Shown here: one piece after another, positions 1 to 7,768 of the stretch | Position numbering within the stretch: the first letter of the stretch is position 1 | How the letters are laid out: each line of letters opens with the position of its first letter | Source of the DNA: CAMTWZ01 sp041749075 | GTDB lineage: Bacteria; Bacteroidota; Rhodothermia; Balneolales; HLUCCA01 | Length of the DNA stretch: 64,000 nucleotides | Reading direction: 5' to 3' | Assembly (NCBI GenBank): GCA_041749075.1 | Contig: JBGTBY010000033.1 | Location: 118,473-182,472, forward strand | Position numbers and translations under genes: made by a program | Notes under the pieces: generated by a model | Database searches by the model: none | The model's input: the letters and a program-made list of their open reading frames with translations, nothing else | Told to the model about the DNA's origin: nothing

Positions 1-1
1 G

Positions 2-235
2 GCGGAAGGGGATCGTGTCCGGTTTGATGTGATGGATACAGGTATCGGCATGTCCAAATCCGATTTGAATTCACTATTCGGATCCATTCGTCCTGAAAGC
101 CGTCGTGGCACGAAAAATGAGAAGGGGACTGGAATCGGAATCTGGATCTGCCGACGTTTCGCGGAATCGCAGGGAGGGTCGTTATCGGCCACATCGAAAG
201 TCGGTGAAGGTAGTACGTTCTCGTTGGTGCTCTAA
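2..235 (+). CDS. Sensor histidine kinase, C-terminal fragment (cut by window edge)
   Basis: The fragment is open from the left edge and holds the ATP-binding part of a HATPase_c domain. The G1 box reads DTGIGM, the G2 box reads GTGIGIW, and the end KVGEGSTFSLVL is the usual last strand of a histidine kinase. The enzyme would autophosphorylate a histidine in the missing upstream DHp helix and signal to a response regulator, which is not in view. The segment between G1 and G2 is short and contains SRRGTKNEKG. Input domains and membrane segments lie outside the window, so the stimulus is unknown. The mazEF pair follows but shows no functional link to it. Confidence 0.85.
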   Translation, partial: AEGDRVRFDVMDTGIGMSKSDLNSLFGSIRPESRRGTKNEKGTGIGIWICRRFAESQGGSLSATSKVGEGSTFSLVL

Positions 236-249
236 GTTTGATTCGTATC

Positions 250-269
250 GACAATGTATCTACATTGTC
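250..269. promoter_or_regulatory. Perfect inverted repeat before mazE, probable autoregulatory operator
   Basis: Two 9-base arms, GACAATGTA and TACATTGTC, are separated by TC and end two bases before the chosen mazE ATG at 272. MazE-type antitoxins, alone or with MazF, repress their own operon by binding palindromes at the promoter, so this is the natural operator candidate. The symmetry is seen directly; the binding is inferred. Confidence 0.6.
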
Positions 270-271
270 AT

Positions 272-514
272 ATGAAAACGAAAGTCCAAAAATGGGGAAA
301 CAGCCTTGCTGTGAGACTTCCTAAGCACGTTTCGGATCAAGTGACGTTGTACGAAGGTGCCGAGGTCGACATCACAGCAGAAGGTGGTGACATCTTGGTT
401 CGTCCCGTAAAACCGCACTCCTATACCCTGCAGTATTTGCTGGATCAGGTCACTTCTGAGACGATTCATCCGGAACAGGACTACGGGTATCCGGTCGGAA
501 AAGAGGAAATCTGA
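272..514 (+). CDS. mazE: MazE-family antitoxin (AbrB/SpoVT-type DNA-binding)
   Basis: This 80-residue protein begins MKTKVQKWGNSLAVRLP, the classic swapped-hairpin AbrB fold of MazE antitoxins. The C-terminal half, around YPVGKEEI, would be the flexible toxin-binding tail. An ATG at 254 is also in frame, but it lies inside the palindrome and would add MYLHCH, which family members lack; ATG 272 is therefore preferred. The stop overlaps the mazF start by one base (TGATG), so the pair is translationally coupled. The protein neutralises MazF and probably represses the operon through the 250-269 palindrome. Confidence 0.88.
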   Translation: MKTKVQKWGNSLAVRLPKHVSDQVTLYEGAEVDITAEGGDILVRPVKPHSYTLQYLLDQVTSETIHPEQDYGYPVGKEEI

Positions 515-846
515 TGAGTTATGTTCCGAAACGAGGTGACATTGTTTGGATGGATTTCAATCCGCAGAAAGGCATTGAAATTCGAGGGATAAGACCCGCA
601 CTTATACTTTCCCCTGAATCATACAATGCGAAAGTCGGTCTTTGTGTGGTTTGCGCGATCACATCCAAAATCAAAGGGTATCCCTTCGAAGTCAGAATTC
701 CCGAAACGAATGATATTGAAGGGGTTATATTGGCAGACCAAGTTCGTACGGTCGATTGGCGGGAACGAAATGTCCGATTTGCCGCCGTTGTGTCCGCATC
801 CGTCATAGCAGACATCCTTGCCAAATTGAGCACCATCCTCACCTAA
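514..846 (+). CDS. mazF: MazF/PemK-family endoribonuclease toxin
   Basis: The 110-residue protein has the PemK/MazF beta-barrel signature: KRGDIVWMDFNPQKG near residues 6-20, then RGIRPALIL and a central VCAITSKIKGYPFEV strand pair. It ends with ILADQVRTVDWRERN, where family members keep the catalytic-site region. MazF toxins cleave single-stranded mRNA at short motifs and arrest growth when the antitoxin is degraded. Length is normal for the family and no frame break is seen, so the module looks intact. It is coupled to mazE by a one-base overlap. Its cleavage specificity cannot be read from sequence. Confidence 0.9.
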   Translation: MSYVPKRGDIVWMDFNPQKGIEIRGIRPALILSPESYNAKVGLCVVCAITSKIKGYPFEVRIPETNDIEGVILADQVRTVDWRERNVRFAAVVSASVIADILAKLSTILT

Positions 847-855
847 GTCATTCTT

Positions 856-1389
856 ATGAAATCCATCCTCACATCACTTTCTGTCATACTACTTATTGTC
901 GCATGCGAGCCGCCGCCGGTGTACACAACCTCAAAAGTCGCTTTTTTCAATGAAATGAAGACCTTTTGCGGACAAACCATCACCGGCGAATCCGTTTTTC
1001 CGGATGATCCGAACCACATGCTCTATGGCGCCGCCTTGCAGGCCAATTTCGTGAGTTGCACCGACAATGAGATCCGTATTCCGTTTCAGGTGAATGAGGA
1101 CAAGAGCCGCACGTGGATCCTCACTCTATCCGACAAAGGATTGCTGTTCAAGCACGATCATCGCCATGAAGATGGCACGCCCGACACGCTGACCAATTAT
1201 GGCGGATGGGCGCATGATGCGGGTTCCAAATTCTCACAATCCTTTCCAGCTGATGCCGAAACCGGAGCCTTGATTCCCGAAGCCATCACGAATGTGTGGA
1301 CCTTCACCATCGATCGTGAGGCGGGGACGTTGACGTATTTCCTTGAACGTCACGGAATGCCGAGGTATAAAGCCGAATTTAAGTTGTAA
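856..1389 (+). CDS. Small lipoprotein of unknown function
   Basis: The 177-residue protein starts MKSILTSLSVILLIVACEP, a short signal peptide with lipobox IVAC, so it should be lipidated at Cys17 and tethered to a membrane. The remaining 160 residues are rich in polar beta-strand-like segments (TWILTLSDKGLLFKHDHRHE, VWTFTIDREAGTLTYFLERH) and contain two further cysteines at CGQT and SCTD that could form a disulfide. I recognise no named domain. It lies 9 bases after mazF but has no obvious tie to the toxin-antitoxin pair. An octamer repeat array follows it. Confidence 0.7.
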   Translation: MKSILTSLSVILLIVACEPPPVYTTSKVAFFNEMKTFCGQTITGESVFPDDPNHMLYGAALQANFVSCTDNEIRIPFQVNEDKSRTWILTLSDKGLLFKHDHRHEDGTPDTLTNYGGWAHDAGSKFSQSFPADAETGALIPEAITNVWTFTIDREAGTLTYFLERHGMPRYKAEFKL

Positions 1390-1390
1390 C

Positions 1391-1512
1391 AGTACAAGTA
1401 CTCACGTACTCAAGTACTCAAGTTCTCAAGGGTAGGTGCACAGAGTCTTTCCTTGAGTACTTGTTCTTCCTTGAGTACCTGTCCTTGAGTACTCGAGTAC
1501 TTGAGTACTTGT
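1391..1512. repeat. Octamer-word inverted array (AGTACTCA / TTGAGTAC)
   Basis: The whole gap between the lipoprotein and the aldehyde dehydrogenase is made of 8-base words. The left arm repeats variants of AGTACTCA (1391-1430) and the right arm repeats the complement TTGAGTAC about five times (1451-1512). A short unrelated spacer separates them. Transcribed, the arms could fold into a long hairpin. The array begins two bases after one stop codon and ends eight bases before the next ATG. Confidence 0.85.
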
Positions 1513-1519
1513 TAATAAC

Positions 1520-2896
1520 ATGAAAAAAATATTCAACAGCCAAACTCAGTCCTTCCTACGCAATGGCCCACCCTCATACGAACAGCGGAAGGCCACTCTG
1601 AAGCGGTTGTTGGCCTCTGTACAAGCGCATGAGCGGGAGATCGTGGCGGCGCTTCAAGCCGATTTTCAGAAGCCGGAAGCCGAGACCCTGATATCTGAAA
1701 TCCTGACCGTCACGGAAGAGCTGCGACACACGATTTCGAACTTGAAGGGCTACATGAAGCCGAAGTCCGCATCCCCATCGCTGATGATGGCGGGCACGCA
1801 GGCTTGGGTGCATCGCGAACCGATGGGTGTGGTGCTGATTATTTCGCCGTGGAATTATCCGTTCAATCTGGCCATGATTCCGCTGGTTTCGGCATTGGCC
1901 GCTGGAAACCGGGTGATGGTAAAGCCCTCGGAACTTGCACCAAACACATCCGCCCTCATCAAAAAAATGATATCCGAGTTGTTTGAGGAGGATGAAGTGG
2001 CCGTGATCGAAGGTGGCGTGAAGGAATCGACCGAGCTGCTAAAACTGCCATTCGATCATGTGTTTTTTACGGGGAGTCCGCGGGTTGGGAAAATCGTGAT
2101 GGAAGCCGCCGCGAAGCACCTGGCTTCTGTGACTCTCGAATTGGGCGGGAAATCGCCTATGGTGATCGATGCGACGGCCGATTTGGACTTATCTGCCCGG
2201 AAGTTGGTTTGGGGGAAGTGCTTCAATGCCGGACAAACTTGCATCGCGCCTGATTATGTGCTCATTGAAGCGAGTGTGCATGATCGGTTCGTGGAGTTGG
2301 TGAAGGATGAGTTGAAGTCCCGCATCACCACAGCAAAAGATTTCGCGTCGATCGTGAACGCATCCCATCATAAACGCTTGCAAGGATTGATTGAGGATGC
2401 GTTGAAGCGCGGTGCATCTGCATTTTCGCATCAAGTGGATGGATCGCCGACGCATATGAATCCGACGATATTGACAGGAGTGACGCCTGAGATGTCGGTG
2501 ATGACGGAAGAGATTTTTGGTCCGATCATCCCCATCCTGTCATGGACCGACGAAGCCTCGATGGTGGCAAACATCCGATCCTTGCCGGATCCGCTGGCCT
2601 TGTATGTGTTTTCGAAAGACCGTGCGTTTGCGGATCGCGTGATCGCACGAACATCCGCCGGAGCGACCTGCATCAATGATGTGATGGCGCATTTCTCGCA
2701 TCCGAATCTGCCATTTGGCGGTGTGAATGGTTCTGGCATCGGAAAATCGCATGGCGAATATGGCTTCGTGGCCTTCTCGAACGAGCGCGCCATCCTGAAG
2801 CCAAGATTTGGAGTGGATGGGTTCAGGATTTTGTTGCCGCCGTATGGCTCTGCGCTGCTTAAAGCCCTTAAAGTGGTGATTGGGAAGAAATTTTAA
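1520..2896 (+). CDS. NAD(P)-dependent aldehyde dehydrogenase, class 3-like
   Basis: The 458-residue enzyme oxidises aldehydes to acids. Visible landmarks are the cofactor-binding SPWNYPF (109-115) and FFTGSPRVGK (182-191), the general base Glu207 in LELGGKSP, the nucleophile Cys241 in FNAGQTCIAPDY, and EEIFGP near 333. The short N-terminus, and a C-terminus rich in Leu and Lys, fit the class 3/fatty-aldehyde subgroup rather than the roughly 500-residue class 1/2 enzymes. The last residues KKF and the TAA stop are encoded by the end of an AT-rich repeat element that begins here, so the native C-terminus may have been altered by repeat insertion. It appears monocistronic. Substrate is unknown. 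Confidence 0.92.
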   Translation: MKKIFNSQTQSFLRNGPPSYEQRKATLKRLLASVQAHEREIVAALQADFQKPEAETLISEILTVTEELRHTISNLKGYMKPKSASPSLMMAGTQAWVHREPMGVVLIISPWNYPFNLAMIPLVSALAAGNRVMVKPSELAPNTSALIKKMISELFEEDEVAVIEGGVKESTELLKLPFDHVFFTGSPRVGKIVMEAAAKHLASVTLELGGKSPMVIDATADLDLSARKLVWGKCFNAGQTCIAPDYVLIEASVHDRFVELVKDELKSRITTAKDFASIVNASHHKRLQGLIEDALKRGASAFSHQVDGSPTHMNPTILTGVTPEMSVMTEEIFGPIIPILSWTDEASMVANIRSLPDPLALYVFSKDRAFADRVIARTSAGATCINDVMAHFSHPNLPFGGVNGSGIGKSHGEYGFVAFSNERAILKPRFGVDGFRILLPPYGSALLKALKVVIGKKF

Positions 2897-2954
2897 ATGA
2901 TAAATTTTAAATGTTGGGGGCAAACTCTTCATTTAAAATTTTCAATTTAAAATT
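2889..2954. repeat. AT-rich inverted repeat, family A, short copy
   Basis: The left arm AATTTTAAATGATAAATT... (2889-2913) and right arm CATTTAAAATTTTCAATTTA... (2930-2954) are inverted copies with about three mismatches over 25 bases, around a 16-base centre. The words are heptads of the ATTTAAA type. The left arm supplies the aldehyde dehydrogenase stop codon. Confidence 0.85.
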
Positions 2955-2960
2955 AACGAA

Positions 2961-3105
2961 GTGTCGATAGGCATCGATACTCGGATATTGACCTGCATGA
3001 AGATGTGGGATATGAAGTTGAATCATTGAGCGTTATGCAGTGGTTATCTTCATTAAATAAAGACCCCGGGTCTTGTTCTTCATTTAAAATTTTCAATTTA
3101 AAATT
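2961..3105. repeat. Palindromes plus solitary family A arm before the DUF4139 gene
   Basis: At 2961-2980 lies GTGTCGATAGGCATCGATAC, an imperfect hairpin. At 3060-3074 lies the perfect palindrome AAGACCC-C-GGGTCTT. At 3081-3105 lies one right arm of family A (CATTTAAAATTTTCAATTTA...), ending nine bases before the next ATG. The rest of the 217-base gap shows no gene. Confidence 0.7.
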
Positions 3106-3113
3106 GCCTTCTT

Positions 3114-4460
3114 ATGAAGTTTCTCATCGCCACGATTGCGTTTGTGAGTTTCGCACTGACCACATCCGCCCAGCCCTACGACATCACTCTGTATTCTTCC
3201 GGATTTGGGGTGGTCAAGGACACCCGCTCGTTCACGCTTCGGGCGGGGATGAACCGTGTTGAGGTAACCGGGCTTCCGCATGCCTTCGATCCCAATTCAC
3301 TGTTCACCTTGTTCAACGGCACGTTGAATTCGGCATCGATGGGGATGGAACGGCCGACATCCGCATCCATCCTCACATCCCGCATCGGCAAAAAAGTGAC
3401 GTTAATTGGAGCTGATCACACGTTCACAGGCGTGGTGGAACGGTTTCAAAATGGGATTCTGATCTTGAAATTGACGGATGGAAGTTTGTTGTCGGTCAAC
3501 AATCCGGCTTCGTTTCATGTGGCGGTCGATAGTTTACCCGCGGTATTTACCACGTTTCCGATGGTGAAAGTGGACTTGAATGCGCGTCGCGCGGGTAAGC
3601 AGGATGTGTCGTTTTTATACAAAACGAGTGGTTTCGGCTGGGCCGCATCCTACAATGTGATCTTGGACGAGAATGCCGCGACGGGACGACTCAGCGGATT
3701 CGCCCGCATCGATAACAATACAGGGATGGATTTTCGCAACGCGACCGTGAGATTGTTGGCAGGGGATATTTATAGAACAGGTGGTGGACGCAATCAAGCC
3801 CCGATGTATCGAGAAGTAATGGCGATGGCTTCGGCGGATTCGGAGCGGAAAATGGTGGAAGAGTCCGTCGGTGATGTGCATCTGTACACGCTCGATAAGC
3901 CGTTCGATCTGATGAACGGCGTGCAGACCCGTGTCCCCTTATTGGAAGAAACGGCCATAAAACATCAGCGTCGATATCGATATACCGCCAATGGAAATGC
4001 GACAGGTGTGTTTCGTGGAAGTCTGGCACAGGTGATGGTTGATATTCCGAATACCACGGCCGCTGGATTGGGCAAACCCCTGCCTGCCGGACAGGTCTCC
4101 GTCTTCACGCGTTCGGGCGATCGTATCACGATGACCGGCGAAGCGAACATCCCGCATACGGCGGTGGATGGACTTGTGCGTCTGGTTACAGGTACGGCGT
4201 TCGATATTCTGGTGAAAGAAGACATGATGCGGCAGGATCGCATCCGCGACAACGTCTTCGACAACCATTATTCGGTTTCTGTGAAAAACACGAAAAAAGA
4301 AGCGATTGTGGTGGAAGTGGCGATGCCGATGTCGCCGAACACGAGCATCACGAATTCGACAATTCCTTCGAAAGTGGAAGGAAACGTTGCCATCTTTTCG
4401 GTGAGCCTGAGGGCTGGAGAGGAGAAGAAGGTGGAGTTCACGGTGCGGAGTTCGTATTAA
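3114..4460 (+). CDS. Secreted DUF4139 domain-containing protein
   Basis: The 448-residue protein begins with a signal peptide (MKFLIATIAFVSFALTTSAQ). It opens with YDITLYSSGFGVVKDTR, then an N-terminal beta domain to about residue 140. A DUF4139 region follows, with VKVDLNARRAGKQDVSFLYK and GFGWAASYNVILDE, ending in a beta-rich tail (MPMSPNTSITNSTI). Family members are exported, of unknown biochemical role, and sometimes called mucoidy-inhibitor-like. No T9SS tail or lipobox is seen, so a periplasmic location is likely. It stands alone between repeat-filled gaps. Confidence 0.8.
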   Translation: MKFLIATIAFVSFALTTSAQPYDITLYSSGFGVVKDTRSFTLRAGMNRVEVTGLPHAFDPNSLFTLFNGTLNSASMGMERPTSASILTSRIGKKVTLIGADHTFTGVVERFQNGILILKLTDGSLLSVNNPASFHVAVDSLPAVFTTFPMVKVDLNARRAGKQDVSFLYKTSGFGWAASYNVILDENAATGRLSGFARIDNNTGMDFRNATVRLLAGDIYRTGGGRNQAPMYREVMAMASADSERKMVEESVGDVHLYTLDKPFDLMNGVQTRVPLLEETAIKHQRRYRYTANGNATGVFRGSLAQVMVDIPNTTAAGLGKPLPAGQVSVFTRSGDRITMTGEANIPHTAVDGLVRLVTGTAFDILVKEDMMRQDRIRDNVFDNHYSVSVKNTKKEAIVVEVAMPMSPNTSITNSTIPSKVEGNVAIFSVSLRAGEEKKVEFTVRSSY

Positions 4461-4465
4461 TATTT

Positions 4466-4524
4466 ACAGGAGGACATGAGGATGGGAGTAGAATAAATCA
4501 CCTCCCGTCCCCCCAACCTCCTGT
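4466..4524. repeat. G/C-run inverted repeat, family B
   Basis: ACAGGAGG at 4466-4473 is mirrored by CCTCCTGT at 4517-4524. Inside these, GGATGGGAG faces CTCCCGTCC. Arms consist of seven-base words of the CCTCCCG type, and a 7-base AATAAAT-like loop separates them. It sits between the DUF4139 gene and the radical SAM gene and could act as a terminator-like hairpin. A half copy occurs after thrC at 59604-59633. Confidence 0.75.
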
Positions 4525-4550
4525 TCAATAATTCCCTCGTATCTTCCCCC

Positions 4551-5630
4551 ATGCAGAATTCCCCTGAATGGCGCGATTGGAAATGGCAGTTGCGCAACCG
4601 CATCCGCACGGCCGAAGAACTATCGAAGTACATCAATCTAACCGACGATGAGCGTGCGGCCATCGAGGCTACGAAGGCGTATTTCAGGTGGCAGATCACG
4701 CCCTATTATGCGTCGTTGATGGATCCGGATGATCCGGATTGCCCCATCCGCCGACAGGTGGTCCCGAAAATGGATGAGATGAGCGATGATATCGGCATCG
4801 AGGATCTGGATCCGCTGGAGGAGTTGGCGCACAGTCCGGTCAAGAATCTGGTGCATAATTACAAAGACCGCGTGGCCTTCTGTGTGGCGGCCGAGTGCGC
4901 CGTGTATTGCCGCTATTGTTTGCGCAAGCGGATGGTGGGCGATGGCGACTACGCGATGAACAAGGCCGAAATCCAGCAAGGCATCGATTACATCGCGGCG
5001 CATCCGGAAATCACGGATGTGCTGCTGACCGGCGGGGATCCGCTCATTCTCAACGATTCGAACCTTGAATGGATCTTGTCGCGCTTGCGGGCGATTCCGC
5101 ACGTGGGCATCATCCGCATCGGGTCGCGCTTTCCGGTGCTGAATCCCTTCCGCATCACGCCCGAATTCACCGAGATGATCGCCAAGTACCATCCGATCTG
5201 GGTAAACACGCACTACAACCATCCGAAAGAATTGACGCCGGATGCGGCCGAAGCCTGCGACCGCATCACACGGGCCGGGTCGCCGTTGGGAAACCAAACC
5301 GTATTGCTGAAAGGCATCAACAATGATGTCGACACCCTCAAAACACTGTTTTCATCCCTCGTGAAGATGCGGGTGCGGCCATATTACCTGTATCAGGCGC
5401 AGCTCATCGGCGGGACGAAGCATTTCCGGACGGCCATAGAAGAAGGGATGTCGCTCATGAACGGCCTCCGCGGACAATTATCCGGTTTCGCGATTCCATT
5501 GTATGTGTTGGATACGCCTCATGGCAAAGTGCCGCTCACGCCAAGCGGATTTGTGGAGCGCGACGGCGATCATGTGGTGGTGAAAGCCTATGGAGGCGAA
5601 ACCTGGCGCGAATTCAATCCGGAGTTATGA
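4551..5630 (+). CDS. KamA-family radical SAM protein (lysine 2,3-aminomutase-like)
   Basis: The 359-residue protein has the radical SAM cluster motif with Cys116, Cys120 and Cys123 (CAVYCRYC). The SAM-binding LLTGGDPL segment follows, then a C-terminal DTPHGKVPL in which Lys326 is the expected PLP lysine. KamA enzymes convert lysine to beta-lysine using SAM and PLP. At 359 residues it is shorter than clostridial KamA (about 416) and closer to EpmB-like forms. It overlaps the next gene by four bases (ATGA), so it is co-translated with an ATP-grasp ligase. Substrate could be lysine or another amino acid; KamA family membership is sure, the exact reaction is not. Confidence 0.88.
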   Translation: MQNSPEWRDWKWQLRNRIRTAEELSKYINLTDDERAAIEATKAYFRWQITPYYASLMDPDDPDCPIRRQVVPKMDEMSDDIGIEDLDPLEELAHSPVKNLVHNYKDRVAFCVAAECAVYCRYCLRKRMVGDGDYAMNKAEIQQGIDYIAAHPEITDVLLTGGDPLILNDSNLEWILSRLRAIPHVGIIRIGSRFPVLNPFRITPEFTEMIAKYHPIWVNTHYNHPKELTPDAAEACDRITRAGSPLGNQTVLLKGINNDVDTLKTLFSSLVKMRVRPYYLYQAQLIGGTKHFRTAIEEGMSLMNGLRGQLSGFAIPLYVLDTPHGKVPLTPSGFVERDGDHVVVKAYGGETWREFNPEL

Positions 5631-6622
5631 GAATCGGCATCCTCTACGATCGAGAAGATGAGTATCCGGATGTGGATGGAGCCACGGACCGATTTGCCGA
5701 ATTCGAGCCTGAAAGCACGATTGAGGTGATGGAAGCGGCGATTCGTCATTGCGGACATGAAGCGGTGCGATTGGGTGGTCCGCTCAGCATTTTGAAGAAT
5801 CGGCCGGATGTGGACCTTGTATGGAATATTTCCGAAGGCTATGGAACGAGGAACCGTGAGGCTTGGGGTCCGGCGTTATTGGAGATGTATGGAATTCCGA
5901 TGTTGGGGAGTGATGCGTTGACATTAAGCATTTCTCTAGATAAGAGACTTACAAAAATGGTTGCTTATTCAATAGGGTTGTCGGTTGTCGGTTTTCAGTT
6001 TTCAGTGGGCCCAGAACGTGGTGTCGATTCCAGGAATCGGGTCGATGAGATCGACCCCGACAAGAGACGCCTTTTCGTAAAACCGAGGTATGAGGGCACG
6101 GCCAAGGGACTTAGTCGTGCCAATATTGTCGAAACAGAAGAGGAGTTGAACGAAGTGGTAGCCCGCATCCACCATGACTACAGGCAGGATGCCATCATCG
6201 AGCCATTTTTGAATGGTGCGGAATTCACGGTTGCGGTGCTGGGTCAACCCCTAAACGCGTACCCGGTGCTGGAGCGTGGGTTGGATGCGGAGACACGGCT
6301 CGGCTCGCATGTCATGAAATCAGATAATGAGGTGCTGGTCAGCGGGTCGTTGACGCCCGAGTTGGAAGCGAGGCTTCAGGACTGGTCGTTGCGGCTATGT
6401 GAAGAGCTCGGCGTGAAGCATTTCGCACGACTCGATTTCAAGTGCGATGAGGCGGGAAACCCCTTTTTTTTGGAGATCAACCCGTTGCCGACGTTCGCGG
6501 TGGATCAGACATTCGCGATTTTGGCGGAGGTGGAGGGGGTTCCTTATGAGCAATGGCTTGGGGAGCGGTTGAGGGAGATCCTGCCTAATCCCTCAAACTC
6601 ATCAATTCACCAAGGGGTTTGA
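5627..6622 (+). CDS. ATP-grasp ligase of the D-Ala-D-Ala ligase type, with in-frame repeat insertion
   Basis: The 331-residue protein resembles Ddl-type carboxylate-amine ligases. It has an N-terminal preATP-grasp domain (VDLVWNISEGYGTRNREAW), a KPRYEGTAKGLS nucleotide loop, and the metal-binding end ARLDFKCDEAGNPFFLEINP. A cell-wall Ddl would carry slightly different motifs, and coupling to a KamA-like enzyme suggests an amino-acid ligase of another pathway. Residues about 117-146 are encoded by tandem heptads and two abutting palindromes, and lie in the loop before the central strand, where family members are normally short. Its 3' end overlaps the convergent permease gene by 38 bases. Substrate is unknown. 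Confidence 0.82.
   Translation: MRIGILYDREDEYPDVDGATDRFAEFEPESTIEVMEAAIRHCGHEAVRLGGPLSILKNRPDVDLVWNISEGYGTRNREAWGPALLEMYGIPMLGSDALTLSISLDKRLTKMVAYSIGLSVVGFQFSVGPERGVDSRNRVDEIDPDKRRLFVKPRYEGTAKGLSRANIVETEEELNEVVARIHHDYRQDAIIEPFLNGAEFTVAVLGQPLNAYPVLERGLDAETRLGSHVMKSDNEVLVSGSLTPELEARLQDWSLRLCEELGVKHFARLDFKCDEAGNPFFLEINPLPTFAVDQTFAILAEVEGVPYEQWLGERLREILPNPSNSSIHQGV
5977..6057. repeat. Heptad array and two abutting palindromes inside the ligase gene
   Basis: GTTGTCG twice (5977-5990) and GTTTTCA twice (5991-6004) are perfect tandem heptads. They are followed by the palindromes GATTCC-A-GGAATC (6026-6038) and GGGTCGAT-GAG-ATCGACCC (6039-6057), which touch each other exactly. The block keeps the reading frame open and adds an extra loop to the protein. 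Confidence 0.9.
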
Positions 6623-7634
6623 GCGGTTCGATTTCCGAGCATACCACTTTCAGCATCGCGGCGAGGGGTAGAAAGAGGATCATTCCGGGAATGCCCCAGA
6701 TGGTCGCGCCGATCACGATGCTCATGATAGCCGTGAGGGCATTGATCTGAAGATTTCCACCAACGATTTTTGGAGTGATCAAATTGCTCTCGACCAATTG
6801 AACGGTCCAGAAAAAAGCGGCGATGGTAAATGCCATTCCGACAGAATCGTAGGTTACAAACGCATAGATGATCGGAAGCGCCGCGCCAACCATGGTTCCG
6901 ATATAGGGAATGATCGTAAGCGTCGCAGCGATAAAACCAAATAAGATCGCATGTTCAATGCCGATCACCCATAATCCAACACTATTGATACATCCCAAGA
7001 TGAAAATCACGATCAAGACTCCAAACAGATAATCTTGCCCCACTTTTTGCAACGACCGGAACACCTCCATTGCATGATTGCGTTGATCCACAGGAAAAAA
7101 GCGGGTGAACGCCTTTGTGAGTCCGGTTCTGTAAATCAATATCAGATACAGATAGACGATGGTCAGAGTTAGTGAGGTCGCGAAGGTTGCCATGCTGCTG
7201 AAGGTGGTGGAAAACCATCGCGCTGACGATCCTGCGATGAACTGATTGATATGGTCGAGTAGGTCATTGCGCTTTAAGTCAGGTACCACTTCTAGATTTT
7301 CATTGACGAACACCGTGATATTCGCCAGTAGTTTGATGAATTTGGTTTGAAAATCGGGGAAGTCTCTTGATAAGGAGACCATTTGTGTGGTGAACAAAAA
7401 AATCGCCGATGCGATGAGGGTGATGATGAACAGGATGGAAATGAATGCGGCGAGCATTCGATGCACACCCCAACGTTCCAATGTGCTTACGACTGGATAC
7501 AGGATGAATGACATCAACAAGGCGAAGGCCAAAGGGATTAGAAATCCTTTTGCCAAGATCAGTATTGCGACAAAGCCGAACAGAATTCCAAGGATTTGGA
7601 ACATGATTTGGCTTTTGCGGAAGGTGGGCGTCAT
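6585..7634 (-). CDS. AI-2E family (UPF0118/PerM) membrane transporter
   Basis: The 349-residue protein has about eight hydrophobic helices: two N-terminal pairs (ILGILFGFVAILILA, FISILFIITLIASAI), a long soluble segment near residues 85-145, and a C-terminal cluster. The family hallmark PYIGTMVGAALP lies near residue 250, followed by the LVESNLITPKIVGG region. Family members include AI-2 exporters and Na+/H+ antiporters, so a specific substrate should not be assumed. It is transcribed toward the ligase gene and the two 3' ends overlap (6585-6622). Length is standard. Confidence 0.88.
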   Translation of the reverse strand: MTPTFRKSQIMFQILGILFGFVAILILAKGFLIPLAFALLMSFILYPVVSTLERWGVHRMLAAFISILFIITLIASAIFLFTTQMVSLSRDFPDFQTKFIKLLANITVFVNENLEVVPDLKRNDLLDHINQFIAGSSARWFSTTFSSMATFATSLTLTIVYLYLILIYRTGLTKAFTRFFPVDQRNHAMEVFRSLQKVGQDYLFGVLIVIFILGCINSVGLWVIGIEHAILFGFIAATLTIIPYIGTMVGAALPIIYAFVTYDSVGMAFTIAAFFWTVQLVESNLITPKIVGGNLQINALTAIMSIVIGATIWGIPGMILFLPLAAMLKVVCSEIEPLKPLGELMSLRD

Positions 7635-7728
7635 CCCGACAATCTAAAAAATTTGGTTCGGAGTATCCTTACATGACGATAGATAGGTGTTGTAAGATTG
7701 TCAGATATGCCGTGGTCCGTTGACTGAA

Positions 7729-7751
7729 GGGCGGATGCGATCCGCCCTTAC
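7729..7751. repeat. Perfect 10-bp-stem hairpin upstream of the hydrolase gene
   Basis: AAGGGCGGAT-GCG-ATCCGCCCTT forms a perfect stem with a three-base loop, 17 bases before the ATG at 7769. No T-run follows on the plus strand. It may be a dispersed palindrome like those at 6039 and 35592, or a terminator remnant between the divergent genes. The rest of the 134-base gap shows nothing clear. Confidence 0.6.
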
Positions 7752-7768
7752 TTTCTTATATTTTCCCC

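Noticed and set aside
4638..5297. 219-codon minus-strand frame opposite the radical SAM gene
   Set aside because: It has Arg/His-rich composition typical of an antisense shadow and lies wholly within a well-supported gene.
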